A stretch of DNA of 64,000 nucleotides, taken from positions 1,839,001 to 1,903,000 of the forward strand of contig NZ_CP052859.1 in NCBI RefSeq assembly GCF_012935695.1, written 5' to 3'. Below are positions 53,320 through 61,505 of this stretch, one piece after another. Each line of letters opens with the position of its first letter. Position 1 is the first letter of the stretch. The notes under the pieces are model-generated. The model was not told the DNA's origin. It did not search any database and saw only the letters and a list, made by a program, of their open reading frames with translations. A program made the translations under genes and the position numbers. Source of the stretch: Pseudomonas sp. ADAK18 (lineage in GTDB: Bacteria > Pseudomonadota > Gammaproteobacteria > Pseudomonadales > Pseudomonadaceae).

Positions 53320-54481
53320 ATTCTGGCCGCTGCTGATGGCTGGCAGTGTCGGCGCGATGTCGGTGCAGGCCGCGCCGGTCGAAACCTTTGAACTGTTGGT
53401 GGGCACCTATACCGCTGGCACCAGCGAAGGGATCTACCGCCTGCAGTTCGACAGCCGCACCGGTCAGTTCAGCGGCAAACCGGTACTGGCCGCCAAGACG
53501 GAAAATCCGTCCTGGCTGACCTTGTCCAAAGACCAGAAACGCCTGTTCGTGGTCAATGAGAACGGTCCGGGCCAGAAGGACCCGGTGGGGCGTGTCAGCA
53601 GCTACAGTGTTGATCCAGCCAATCACCAACTGACGCTGATCAACCAGGTGCAAAGCCTGGGCAATGAGCCTACCCACTCCAGCCTGGCCGCCGATGGGCG
53701 TTACCTGTTTGTCGCCAACTATTCGGTGCTGGAAGATCCGGGCGGCAGCCTGGCGATCCTGCCGGTGGACGCCGAGGGCAAGTTGTCACCGCCCGTGCAA
53801 CTGAGCGGGCACCCGGCCAGCCGGGTCAACCCTGAGCGCCAGGCCTCCAACCATGTGCACTCGGTGGTGTCCTCGCCGGACGGCAAATACGTGTTTGCCA
53901 ACGATCTGGGGGCGGACAAGATTTTTGTCTACCACTACGACTCCAAGGCCAACCACGAGCTGCCGCTGACCCCAGCCGATCCAGCCTTCGTGCAGTTGCC
54001 CCCGGGCAGCGGCCCGCGCCACCTGCTGTTCAGTGCCGACGGCAAGCATGCCTGGCTGACCACTGAGATGAGCGCGCAGGTCGCGGTGTTCGACTATCAG
54101 GACGGTAAGCTGGTCCAGCGCCAACTGGTGGACTTCGCCGCCGGGCAACCAGTGTCCGACAAGGCCGGCGCGGCGTTGCATGCCTCCAACGACGGCAAGT
54201 TCCTCTACGTCAGCAACCGCGGCACCGCCAACCAGATGCTGGTCTTCGCCATCGACCCTGCCACCGCGCAGTTGAAGGAGGTCCAGCGGCGCTCCGTGGA
54301 AGGCGATCATCCCCGTGAGTTCGCCTTGGACCCGAGCGGCAAGTTCCTGCTGATTGCCAACCAGAAGAGCAACCAGATCGTGGTGGTCGAGCGCGACGCC
54401 AAGACCGGCCTGTTGGGCAAAACCGTGCAGACATTGCCGATTGATGCTCCCAGCGACCTCAAGTTTCTGGTGCGGCAATAA
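53306..54481 (+). CDS. Exported lactonase (6-phosphogluconolactonase-like beta-propeller)
   Basis: A 391-residue seven-bladed-propeller protein of the PF10282 lactonase family. The signal peptide ends SVQAAP; the mature protein begins ETFELLVGTYTAGTSEGIY and carries family features SWLTLSKDQKRLFVVNE, NHVHSVVSSPDGKYVFANDLG and GPRHLLFSADGKHAWLT. Cytosolic relatives hydrolyse 6-phosphogluconolactone; the signal peptide suggests a periplasmic role on another lactone. Several ATGs are clustered; 53306 is best spaced from AGGAAG. Confidence 0.88.
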   Translation: MMMRKFWPLLMAGSVGAMSVQAAPVETFELLVGTYTAGTSEGIYRLQFDSRTGQFSGKPVLAAKTENPSWLTLSKDQKRLFVVNENGPGQKDPVGRVSSYSVDPANHQLTLINQVQSLGNEPTHSSLAADGRYLFVANYSVLEDPGGSLAILPVDAEGKLSPPVQLSGHPASRVNPERQASNHVHSVVSSPDGKYVFANDLGADKIFVYHYDSKANHELPLTPADPAFVQLPPGSGPRHLLFSADGKHAWLTTEMSAQVAVFDYQDGKLVQRQLVDFAAGQPVSDKAGAALHASNDGKFLYVSNRGTANQMLVFAIDPATAQLKEVQRRSVEGDHPREFALDPSGKFLLIANQKSNQIVVVERDAKTGLLGKTVQTLPIDAPSDLKFLVRQ

Positions 54482-54485
54482 GCCA

Positions 54486-54508
54486 CAGGCCCCGCAACGC
54501 GGGGCCTG
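54486..54508 (+). terminator. Terminator hairpin after the lactonase gene
   Basis: CAGGCCCCGC (54486-54495), loop AAC, GCGGGGCCTG (54499-54508): a perfect 10-bp GC-rich stem 4 nt after the stop, followed by only a weakly T-rich stretch (ACTCCTTCTATT). Confidence 0.65.
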
Positions 54509-54636
54509 ACTCCTTCTATTAATGCCAGTGATAACAGCTACTGTTTCAATGAATTTCTACCGGTAAGCCCCCGGGCGTAAGTTTGCTTCAAGGCCTTCAC
54601 AGGCCAACCAGCCAACCGAACACAAGGGTTACCGAC

Positions 54637-54816
54637 ATGAACTTCAATCTCTTCTCGATCATCGCCGCTTCCGCTGTTTCTGCCTCTGTGGTCCTGCCTG
54701 CCAGCGCCAACGTGGAAATCAGCAGCAAAAAATCCAACACCAGCGCCTACACCCAGAAGTACCTGCAACAAAGTGCCAACTTCTATGCCGCTCTGGACCA
54801 CAAGGTTCAACACTGA
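54637..54816 (+). CDS. Small exported protein, unknown function
   Basis: A 59-residue protein with a clear signal peptide (LFSIIAASAVSASVVLPASA). The mature part is only ~35 residues, NVEISSKKSNTSAYTQKYLQ and a short tail, rich in Ser, Lys, Gln and Tyr with no cysteine. AAGGG lies 11 nt upstream. I do not recognise a function; it may be a small periplasmic peptide. It sits in its own gap after a strong hairpin, so it likely has its own promoter. Confidence 0.6.
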   Translation: MNFNLFSIIAASAVSASVVLPASANVEISSKKSNTSAYTQKYLQQSANFYAALDHKVQH

Positions 54817-54877
54817 GCGTTAATTGGCACGGGGTTGGTCCTGCATCGACCCGGTGTCAACGTTTAAGGAGCATCCC

Positions 54878-55084
54878 ATGGCCAGAGCCCTCTTGACCTC
54901 AGCCAAACACGGCGCTTACATCGCCATCGGCGTCTACGCCGCGATGGTTTTGGTGGTGACGCTTGCAACCTTCAGTCAACCCGCCGCCCAGCCGCCGATT
55001 CAAGTGGCGTATCCGGGGGTTCAGTTTGAGCATCAGGCACAGCAGACGGGTGGGGTGGTTCATAGCGTAGTTACTGCGCTCTGA
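54878..55084 (+). CDS. Small single-helix membrane protein, unknown function
   Basis: A 68-residue protein with one hydrophobic segment (GAYIAIGVYAAMVLVVTLAT) and a short soluble tail (QPPIQVAYPGVQFEHQAQQT). An ideal AAGGAG (54866-54871) precedes ATG 54878, which is the main support for a real gene. It follows the small exported protein by 61 nt and may share its transcript. The family is not recognised. Confidence 0.6.
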   Translation: MARALLTSAKHGAYIAIGVYAAMVLVVTLATFSQPAAQPPIQVAYPGVQFEHQAQQTGGVVHSVVTAL

Positions 55085-55089
55085 TATCT

Positions 55090-55231
55090 GTAGCCGCTGC
55101 CGAGGTACGAGGCTGCGATCGGCTGCGCAGCGGCCGTAAAATCATTCAGCAAGGTGTTTCATTTAGACCGAGTCGCCAAGTTTACGACTGCTACGCAGCC
55201 GGTCGCAGCCTCGTACCTCGGCAGCGGCTAC
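55090..55231. repeat. Long inverted repeat between convergent genes
   Basis: GTAGCCGCTGCCGAGGTACG (from 55090) and its continuation to about 55131 are matched, nearly perfectly over ~40 bp, by the inverse arm 55190-55231 (ending GGCAGCGGCTAC). The centre is ~58 nt. It overlaps the last 4 nt of the gst gene and probably serves both converging transcripts as a terminator. The GTAGCCGCTGCC type differs from the TGTGGGAGC REPs elsewhere in the window. Confidence 0.8.
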
Positions 55232-55833
55232 GGTTTTTCCATGACCCCTGTAAACAGCTCGGACTCCAGAAAACGCTGCAACCAGGCCTGCAAGCGCCGA
55301 TGCGACGTACCCGCAAACCACTCCCGATCGACATGGGCAAACTGCCGCACAAACGGTGCGATAGCCACATCCGCCAGGCTCAAATGATCGGCGAGTAAGT
55401 AGTTACGCTCCGCCAGCAACTCATCCAGCATGCGCAAAAACACTTCACCCTCGGCCCGATAATGCTCCGTCGGCTGCTCCGGGTAGCGCTCGGCGTACTT
55501 GTAGCGATTCAAGTGCAGCTTGAATGCCTGATCGTTCTCTTCAAGCAACCCAGCCATCAGCGCCCGCGCCGCCGGGTCATGCTTGAGCAACCAATCCTCG
55601 GGATCATTCTGCGCCAAGGCCCAGTGCATGATCGCCAGGCTTTCGTCGATCACCCGGCCATCCACGCTTAATACCGGCACCGTGCCCTTGGGCGACAGCG
55701 CCAGCATTTCGGCGGGCTTGGCCTTGAGGCTGACCTCGATAATCTGCACCGCCGCCCCTGAATACCGCAGGGCCATACGTGCCCGCATGGCGTAGGGGCA
55801 GCGGCGAAACGAGTACAACACGCCCCCGCTCAT
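55228..55833 (-). CDS. Glutathione S-transferase family protein
   Basis: A 201-residue GST. The N-terminal thioredoxin-fold domain has LYSFRRCPYAMRARMALRYS with a CPYA motif, SPKGTVPVL (cis-proline) and DESLAIMHW; the C-terminal half is helical (YLLADHLSLADVAIAPFVRQ). Members conjugate or reduce with glutathione; this CPYA type is also close to glutaredoxin-like GSTs. Its start overlaps the sbcC stop by 4 nt, making it the third gene of the sbcD-sbcC operon. Confidence 0.88.
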   Translation of the reverse strand: MSGGVLYSFRRCPYAMRARMALRYSGAAVQIIEVSLKAKPAEMLALSPKGTVPVLSVDGRVIDESLAIMHWALAQNDPEDWLLKHDPAARALMAGLLEENDQAFKLHLNRYKYAERYPEQPTEHYRAEGEVFLRMLDELLAERNYLLADHLSLADVAIAPFVRQFAHVDREWFAGTSHRRLQAWLQRFLESELFTGVMEKP

Positions 55834-58800
55834 TTGACCTCCAGGGTGCTCAAGCCGTTACCCTGGCGCTTGACCTGGATCTGCACCGGGATCCGCTCAT
55901 GCATTTCCTGCACATGGGAAATCACCGCTACCTTGCGGCCTTGGGCCTGCAAGCCGTCCAGAGCATCCATCGCCAGTTGCAGCGACTCGGGATCCAGGCT
56001 GCCAAACCCTTCGTCGATAAACAGCGATTCGATCTTCAAGGTACTGGACGCCATCGACGCCAATCCCAAGGCCAACGCCAGCGACACCAGGAACGTCTCG
56101 CCGCCGGACAGCGAATGCACCGAGCGGGTTTCGTCGCCCATTTCGGTGTCCAGCACCAGCAAACCGAGCATGCTGCCGCCGCGCTTGAGGCGGTAGCGGC
56201 GTACCAGTTGGCGCAGTTGCACGTTGGCGTGGTGCACCAGCAGGTCGAGGTTGTAGGCCTGGGCGAATTTGCGGAACTTGTCGCCAGTGGCCGAACCGAT
56301 CAGCACGTCGAGCCGTGCCCAGCGCTGCCACTCGTCGTAGGCCTTGGCGATCTGATCGGCCAAGGCCTGGTTGGCGTCCTGGCGACGTTGGTCTTCGGCT
56401 TGTTGCGCGCGCAGTTCGGCACAGTGTTTTTCGCCGCTGGCCAACTGGCTGTTGAGTTCAGCCAAGGCGCTGTCCAGTTGCTCGACGTCGAGGTTGCCAT
56501 TGTGCTGGGCCTGGTGATCCTTGAGACGCTGTTCGCGCTCCTGCAACAGGACCTTGGCCTGTTCGATGGCCTTTTCGCTCAATTGCAGCTGTTGCCTAAG
56601 GTGCCCCAATTGCGGCTCGTCGATGGCCAGCAGTCGTGCCAGGCCATCATCGTCCAGCTCCGGGTGCAAAGCGCGCCACTCGCTGATGCGGCTGTTCAGC
56701 ACCTGTTGTTCGGTTTCCAGGGCGTGTTGACGTTCCTGTTGGGCCTTGAGGTCGGCGGCCAGTTGGATCAGTTCGTTGCGGGTGTCCTGCAACTGCTGGT
56801 TGGCCTGGGTCTCGCTCTGTCGAGCGTGCTCGACGGCCTGATCCAACTGCTGCTGCCAGTGTTCGGCGCTGGAGTATTGGCCCAACAGCCCGGCGAGTTG
56901 TTCCTTGGCCGCCTGTTGCCGCGCGGTCAGCTCGGTAAATTGCAGTAGCAGCAGCTCCAGTTGTTGCTGGCGGTGTTGCTGGCGGTCCTGTTCTTTCTCG
57001 ATAACCTGCTGGCGCTGTTGCTGCTCGGTGAGTTCTTCACGCTGGTGTGCCAGTTGCTCCAGGCGCTGACTGACTTGCTGGTCGAGCAGCATGAAGGTTG
57101 CCGCCGGTTCGCTGCGCAGACCTTCCAGCGTTTGGGCAGGCAGGAGACTGGCGAAGGCGTTGAGCTCTTCGTCCAGGCGCTCACGGTCGTTGGCCAGTTC
57201 TCGTTGCTGGTCGATCAGTTGTTGGCGCGCCTGCTGGCTGGCGTCCTGGGCTGCTTGCAGTTGTTGCTGCAGGCGCCCGGCGTTTTGTTGCAGGTTGAGT
57301 AGCGCACCTTGGCGCTGTTCGTCCTGGGTGATGCTTTGGTTGAGCTGGCTCAGTTGTTGGGTCAGCCAGGCGTTGCGCTGGGTAGCGTCCTGATTGAGCA
57401 GCGCAGTGGACTGCGGGTGCGCCTCAAGGATCGGCGCCAAGGCCTGTTGTTCGGTTGCCACTTCTTGTTGCTGGCGTAAAAGCTCTTTTTGCTGGGCGAT
57501 CAGTTCGCCCAGCTCCGTGCGCAGCGCATCTACTTTTTCCTTTAGCACATCCACCGATTTGCGGGCGTTGGCCACTTCATCCTCGTCGTGACGTTCAAGG
57601 CTGTTCAGCAGCACGTCGGAAGCGTGATACGGATGGTCGACACTGCCGCAGACTGGGCAGGGTTGATCGGACTCCAGTTGTTCGCGCAATGTTTGTACGT
57701 TGACGTCACGGGCAAGGCGTTGGCGCTCCAACAGTTGCTGGATGACCGTCAGGGTTTGCTCCGCGACGGCAAGCTCGGCCTTGGCTTGAATACCTGTTCG
57801 GTTGAACGCCTCGCGTTGCTCCTTGGCTGCCTGTTGTTTGGCACTCAAGTCGTTCGCCCGTTTCTCCAACCCTTGGTAACTGCTCCACAGCCGGGCCACC
57901 TCTTCAAGGGCGCGTTGTTGCTTGCGATTGTCTTGCAGCAAGCTGCCCAGCAGCTGGATCTGCTCGGCTACCGCGTGGGGCTCGGCGCCGGCTTCGTGAT
58001 ACAGCAGGTCCAGCGTATTGTGCTGCTCGGTCCATTGTTCGCTGAGGCGGGTGGCTCGTTGCTCCAATTGCGGCAGTTCGGCCTGGCCTTTATTGAGGCG
58101 GTTGCCAATCAACATCAGTTGTTGCAGGCGTTCACGCTGGTAGGTCCAGGCATCGCTCAGGGGCGCGAGGGCGGCGCTGCGCTCAAGTTCTGCGGCGAGC
58201 CGTTGCAGGCGTTCGGCGACGTGCTTTTGCTTGTCCAGTAAGCCATTCAAGGTGGCTTGACCTTCCACGCAGGCGCTTTCGTGGAGTTGTTTTTCCGCGC
58301 TGCGTTTCGCCAGATCCTCGGTCAAGTGGGCGAGGGTGTTTTGCGTCTCGAAGGCCTGGCGCAGCAACGGCACGGCATCGCCTTGCTGCTTCAGGGCTTG
58401 GGCGAGGGCTGCTTGCACGTCGGTCTGCTGCAGTTGCAGTTGATCCCGACGCACATGCAGGCTGGCTTGTTGTTCAAGGTGCTGCTGAATCTGTGCGGCC
58501 AAGGGTTGCAACTGGCTGGTCAGCTCAGCTTGGCGTGAGAAGTGATGACGTTGCGGCGTCAATTGTTCCAGGCGGCTCAGGTCCAGTCGTTGCTGGGCCT
58601 GGCCATCCCAATCCTGCTGGGCCTGCTGCAGTTGCTCAGTCGCGTTTTGTTGACGCTCCTGCCACTCGCGCAGCTCCTTGAGCCACGTGTGCTGGAGTTC
58701 AAGCTGCTTGAGTTGGGCTTGTTGGGTCTTGAGCTGTTGCTGGGCCTCGCTTAACTGTTGATCCAGTTCAGCGCGTGCCTCGGCAGGCAGCGGCGTGACG

Positions 58801-59468
58801 CCGGTGGCCTGGTCTTGCAGCAGCTTGTGGGCTTCCTTGGCGTCTTTGGCCTTGTCGAAGGCGCGGCGGCCCAGTTGGGTGTAGAGCGCAGTGTCGGTGA
58901 GCTTTTCCAGTAGCTCACTGCGCTCGTTGTCATTGGCCTTGAGGAACGCGCTGAACTCACTTTGCGCGAGCAATACCGCACGGGTGAACTGCTCGAAGTT
59001 CAGGCCCAGGGCCAGTTCCAGCTGGGTCTTGTATTCGGTTTTCTGGCTGGCCAGCAGTTGCTCGCTGTCGAGATCAATCAAGCTCTGGCGGCTGTTTTGC
59101 AGCTTGCCGCTGGCCTTGTCCCGGGCACGGTTGGCTTCCCAGCGCGCGCGATAGCGACGGCCGCTGACGCCGACAAAATCCACCTCGGCATAACCACCGC
59201 CGGTGCCGCGACGAATCAGCGTGCGCGGGTCGCCAATGGAAATATCGCTGTCGGCATCGGGCATCTTCGCCTGGCCGGTGTCGCCCAGGCGCGGCACCGC
59301 GCCAAACAGCGCCAGGCACAGGGCATCGAGCAAGGTACTTTTACCGGCGCCCGTGGGCCCGGTAATCGCAAACAGCCCGGCGCTGGCCAAGGGTTCGGCG
59401 GTAAAGTCGATCTCGAACGGTCCGGCCAGGGAGGCAAGGTTTTTCAAGCGAATGGCGAGGATCTTCAT
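55830..59468 (-). CDS. sbcC: Nuclease SbcCD subunit C
   Basis: A 1212-residue SMC-like ATPase of the SbcCD (Mre11-Rad50) complex. Walker A is GPTGAGKSTLLDAL near residue 38; a very long Gln/Leu-rich coiled coil follows, with the zinc hook CPVC near residue 606; the C-terminal head has the signature LSGGETFLVSLALALG and Walker B FIDEGFGSLD. With SbcD it opens hairpins and trims double-strand ends, limiting palindromic DNA. It overlaps sbcD by 4 nt. Confidence 0.96.
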   Translation of the reverse strand: MKILAIRLKNLASLAGPFEIDFTAEPLASAGLFAITGPTGAGKSTLLDALCLALFGAVPRLGDTGQAKMPDADSDISIGDPRTLIRRGTGGGYAEVDFVGVSGRRYRARWEANRARDKASGKLQNSRQSLIDLDSEQLLASQKTEYKTQLELALGLNFEQFTRAVLLAQSEFSAFLKANDNERSELLEKLTDTALYTQLGRRAFDKAKDAKEAHKLLQDQATGVTPLPAEARAELDQQLSEAQQQLKTQQAQLKQLELQHTWLKELREWQERQQNATEQLQQAQQDWDGQAQQRLDLSRLEQLTPQRHHFSRQAELTSQLQPLAAQIQQHLEQQASLHVRRDQLQLQQTDVQAALAQALKQQGDAVPLLRQAFETQNTLAHLTEDLAKRSAEKQLHESACVEGQATLNGLLDKQKHVAERLQRLAAELERSAALAPLSDAWTYQRERLQQLMLIGNRLNKGQAELPQLEQRATRLSEQWTEQHNTLDLLYHEAGAEPHAVAEQIQLLGSLLQDNRKQQRALEEVARLWSSYQGLEKRANDLSAKQQAAKEQREAFNRTGIQAKAELAVAEQTLTVIQQLLERQRLARDVNVQTLREQLESDQPCPVCGSVDHPYHASDVLLNSLERHDEDEVANARKSVDVLKEKVDALRTELGELIAQQKELLRQQQEVATEQQALAPILEAHPQSTALLNQDATQRNAWLTQQLSQLNQSITQDEQRQGALLNLQQNAGRLQQQLQAAQDASQQARQQLIDQQRELANDRERLDEELNAFASLLPAQTLEGLRSEPAATFMLLDQQVSQRLEQLAHQREELTEQQQRQQVIEKEQDRQQHRQQQLELLLLQFTELTARQQAAKEQLAGLLGQYSSAEHWQQQLDQAVEHARQSETQANQQLQDTRNELIQLAADLKAQQERQHALETEQQVLNSRISEWRALHPELDDDGLARLLAIDEPQLGHLRQQLQLSEKAIEQAKVLLQEREQRLKDHQAQHNGNLDVEQLDSALAELNSQLASGEKHCAELRAQQAEDQRRQDANQALADQIAKAYDEWQRWARLDVLIGSATGDKFRKFAQAYNLDLLVHHANVQLRQLVRRYRLKRGGSMLGLLVLDTEMGDETRSVHSLSGGETFLVSLALALGLASMASSTLKIESLFIDEGFGSLDPESLQLAMDALDGLQAQGRKVAVISHVQEMHERIPVQIQVKRQGNGLSTLEVK

Positions 59469-60706
59469 GGCTGTTCATCCTCCTGTTGCACTTCCTGGAG
59501 CAGCACGGCGAAATCCTTCAGGGTCTGTTTGTCCACGTCATTGCCGTAGCTTTCCTGCCAGGCTCGGCTGAACAACTCCTGGGGAGTGAGCTGGTCGAGT
59601 TCGACCAGACGATCTTCATCACTGTGTTCGCGATTGCCACTGCCCGCATATTCGGCCGCGATGCGCACCAGGCGCACGGCCTTGCCTTGCAGGGCGTTTT
59701 CCACTTGTTGGCGCAGGTCGGGTTGCGGCTCGTCGAGGCGTACCCGCACTTCCAGCCAGGGTTGGCGCTGGGTTTCGGCCAGCAGGTCGATATCGGGCAA
59801 GTCGGCCAATTGCTTGAGGATGTCGGCCAGAGGCGCGGCTTCCAAGCGTTGCAGATTGACCGCGCGGGGAATCAGCCGGGACTCGACGCTGACCAGGGTT
59901 TCGCCGTCCAGCTGCACATCGAGGATCTGGTGCTGATAGCCGATTTCGGAGAACGACAGTGGAATCGGCGAGCCGCAGTAACGAATGCGTTCTTCGCCAT
60001 TGACCCGCTGGGGTTTGTGCAAGTGGCCAAGGGCGACATAACTGACACTGGCATCGAACAGACTGGCGGGGAGTGCTTCGGCATTGCCGATGATCAGGCT
60101 GCGCTCGGAGTCTTCCGACACCGAGCCACCGGCCATGTGCGCGTGGCTGATGGCAATCAGCGCCTGGCCCGGCTCGCGTTTGGCGTTGGCCGCGGCGATC
60201 AGCCATTCATGCACTTGGCCAATGCCGCGCAAGTAGTCATCCCCCAACTGCGAGCCGGTGACTTCGGCCGGGCGCAGGAAGGGCAGGGCCAGGCACCAGC
60301 CGGTCACGGCGCCGGTCTTGTCGGGCAATGGGATCAGCAGACGTTCGACGTCCAGTTGGCCGTCGTCCAGCCACAACACCCGTCCCAGCGCATGGGTGCG
60401 CAAACGGCGCATCAACGGCGCGGGCAGTTCGATCCGCGAGCCGGAGTCGTGGTTGCCGGCGATCATCACAATGGTCAGCGCTGGGTTTTGTTCGTGGGCG
60501 CTGATGATGAAGTCGTACAGACGCTCCTGGGCCTTGAGCGGCGGGTTGACCGTATCGAAGATATCCCCAGCGATCAGCAGCACATCGGGGCAGTGCAGCT
60601 TGAGTTGGCCCAGCAGCCAGTCGAGGAAACAGGCGTGTTCGAAGTCGCGTTCCTGGCCGTGGAGGTTTTGGCCCAGGTGCCAGTCGGAGGTGTGGAACAG
60701 ACGCAA
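59465..60706 (-). CDS. sbcD: Nuclease SbcCD subunit D (exonuclease)
   Basis: A 413-residue calcineurin-like nuclease. The metal motifs are FHTSDWHLGQNLHG, LIAGDIFDTVNPP, MIAGNHDSGSR, SHAHMAGG and LGHLHKPQ. It supplies the Mn-dependent exo- and endonuclease activity of SbcCD. It is the first gene of the minus-strand operon, preceded by a perfect paired REP. Confidence 0.96.
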   Translation of the reverse strand: MRLFHTSDWHLGQNLHGQERDFEHACFLDWLLGQLKLHCPDVLLIAGDIFDTVNPPLKAQERLYDFIISAHEQNPALTIVMIAGNHDSGSRIELPAPLMRRLRTHALGRVLWLDDGQLDVERLLIPLPDKTGAVTGWCLALPFLRPAEVTGSQLGDDYLRGIGQVHEWLIAAANAKREPGQALIAISHAHMAGGSVSEDSERSLIIGNAEALPASLFDASVSYVALGHLHKPQRVNGEERIRYCGSPIPLSFSEIGYQHQILDVQLDGETLVSVESRLIPRAVNLQRLEAAPLADILKQLADLPDIDLLAETQRQPWLEVRVRLDEPQPDLRQQVENALQGKAVRLVRIAAEYAGSGNREHSDEDRLVELDQLTPQELFSRAWQESYGNDVDKQTLKDFAVLLQEVQQEDEQP

Positions 60707-60754
60707 GGCGAACTCCGTGAAGAAGATGAAAAGGAGGGGAGTTTACCTGCAAAC

Positions 60755-60846
60755 CTGTGGGAGGGGGCTTGCTCCCGATGGCGGCGGATCAGTTACAGAT
60801 AAGCTGGCTGACACACCGCTATCGGGAGCAAGCCCCCTCCCACAGG
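60755..60846. repeat. Paired REP palindrome upstream of sbcD
   Basis: CCTGTGGGAGGGGGCTTGCT (from 60755) is matched by AGCAAGCCCCCTCCCACAGG (to 60846), 26-bp arms including CCCGAT/ATCGGG, with a ~40-nt centre. It separates sbcD from the DUF6124-like gene, 2 nt after that gene's end, and probably ends its transcript. Confidence 0.85.
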
Positions 60847-60848
60847 GG

Positions 60849-61148
60849 TTACGCGGTGTTCAGGCAACCCAACGCTCGGTCGGCCAGGGTTTTGGCCATC
60901 TCGATCAGGTGTTCGGTGGAGGCTGCCATATGGCGATGATCGCCGGTCAGCCCTTCGGTTGTGCTGGCTGCGGTGGCGGCTGCGCAGTGCAGCAGGTCGC
61001 AGATCTGGGCGAGGGCGTCTTCGAAGCTGAGGTCATGGTGCACGGTGAAGGACGGCGGCGAGGCGGGGTGCAGGTAGTGGCGCAGGGTGCGGTCAAGGGT
61101 TTCGCGGTCGGGGGTGAAGCGGGGTGGGTCGGGGACGATTTTGTTCAT
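60849..61148 (-). CDS. DUF6124/DUF3077-like protein
   Basis: A 99-residue protein (MNKIVPDPPRFTPDRETLDR, then FTVHHDLSFEDALAQICDLL, EHLIEMAKTLADRAL). The central SFEDAL...A segment resembles the Pseudomonas DUF6124/DUF3077 family of unknown function. ATG 61148 has AGTAGG 10 nt upstream; that Shine-Dalgarno is complementary to a loop of the structured leader. The frame stays open for 46 codons across the leader (to ATG 61286), which is probably not the main product. Confidence 0.7.
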   Translation of the reverse strand: MNKIVPDPPRFTPDRETLDRTLRHYLHPASPPSFTVHHDLSFEDALAQICDLLHCAAATAASTTEGLTGDHRHMAASTEHLIEMAKTLADRALGCLNTA

Positions 61149-61158
61149 AAATGAAGTA

Positions 61159-61164
61159 CCTACT
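61159..61164 (-). promoter_or_regulatory. Shine-Dalgarno of the DUF6124-like gene, complementary to the leader loop
   Basis: On the minus strand AGTAGG, 10 nt before ATG 61148. It is the exact complement of CCUACU in the second hairpin loop of the leader RNA (61239-61244), so loop binding would mask the ribosome site. Confidence 0.5.
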
Positions 61165-61204
61165 GGGTTTGGAGCCATTCTTTTGCCGATCTCACACGTC
61201 AAAA

Positions 61205-61286
61205 GGTGGCAGCTATGTGCGGGGTGAGATACCGGATTAGTAGGAGCACCCGGCCAGACCGAAGTCTGCCCGCACACAGCCGCCAT
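61205..61286 (-). ncRNA. C4-like structured leader RNA
   Basis: On the minus strand GGCGGCTGTGTGCGGG (61284-61269) pairs with CCCGCACATAGCTGCC (61223-61208) as a 16-bp helix with two G-U pairs. It encloses a CAGAC-UUCG-GUCUG hairpin (61268-61255) and a CCGG...CCGG hairpin (61253-61232) with CCUACU in its loop: a three-way junction. The junction strand AUCUCAC can also pair with GUGAGAU just downstream (61189-61198). The plan and the anti-Shine-Dalgarno loop resemble the phage P1-type C4 antisense RNA family, which I recall from Pseudomonas genomes, but no covariance model could be run. Confidence 0.6.
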
Positions 61287-61505
61287 AGAGCATGTTGCTC
61301 GTGGCGCCTACAAGTTCACGGGATCTCACACCCGATCGCTGATGTGCAGCGACGGAGCGAAGGCTAGCCAGTGGACTGAGCAGGCGCAAGGCCGTGGGAT
61401 TGTCTAGGAAACGTCCTGCAAATTAAAGGGATATGGATTGCTGGCCTTTAACAATGCATGTCGATCAGACGATGTAAATCAAGTGTGGTGTCAGGAATGT
61501 TTCGG
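61287..61505. other. Upstream part of the leader region
   Basis: About 220 nt between the C4-like RNA and the batD stop. It includes the hairpin TCGCTG-ATGTG-CAGCGA (61336-61352) and a second copy of GATCTCACAC (61323-61332) matching that at 61189-61198. It probably holds the promoter of the DUF6124-like gene. No gene seen. Confidence 0.4.

Noticed and set aside
37305..60846. CRISPR array built from the TGTGGGAGC repeats
   Set aside because: The copies are isolated inverted pairs between genes, not evenly spaced direct repeats, and no cas gene is present.
60849..61286. Longer form of the DUF6124-like protein starting at ATG 61286
   Set aside because: The extra 46 residues would be encoded by the structured leader; the ATG at 61148 has its own Shine-Dalgarno and the family-like start.
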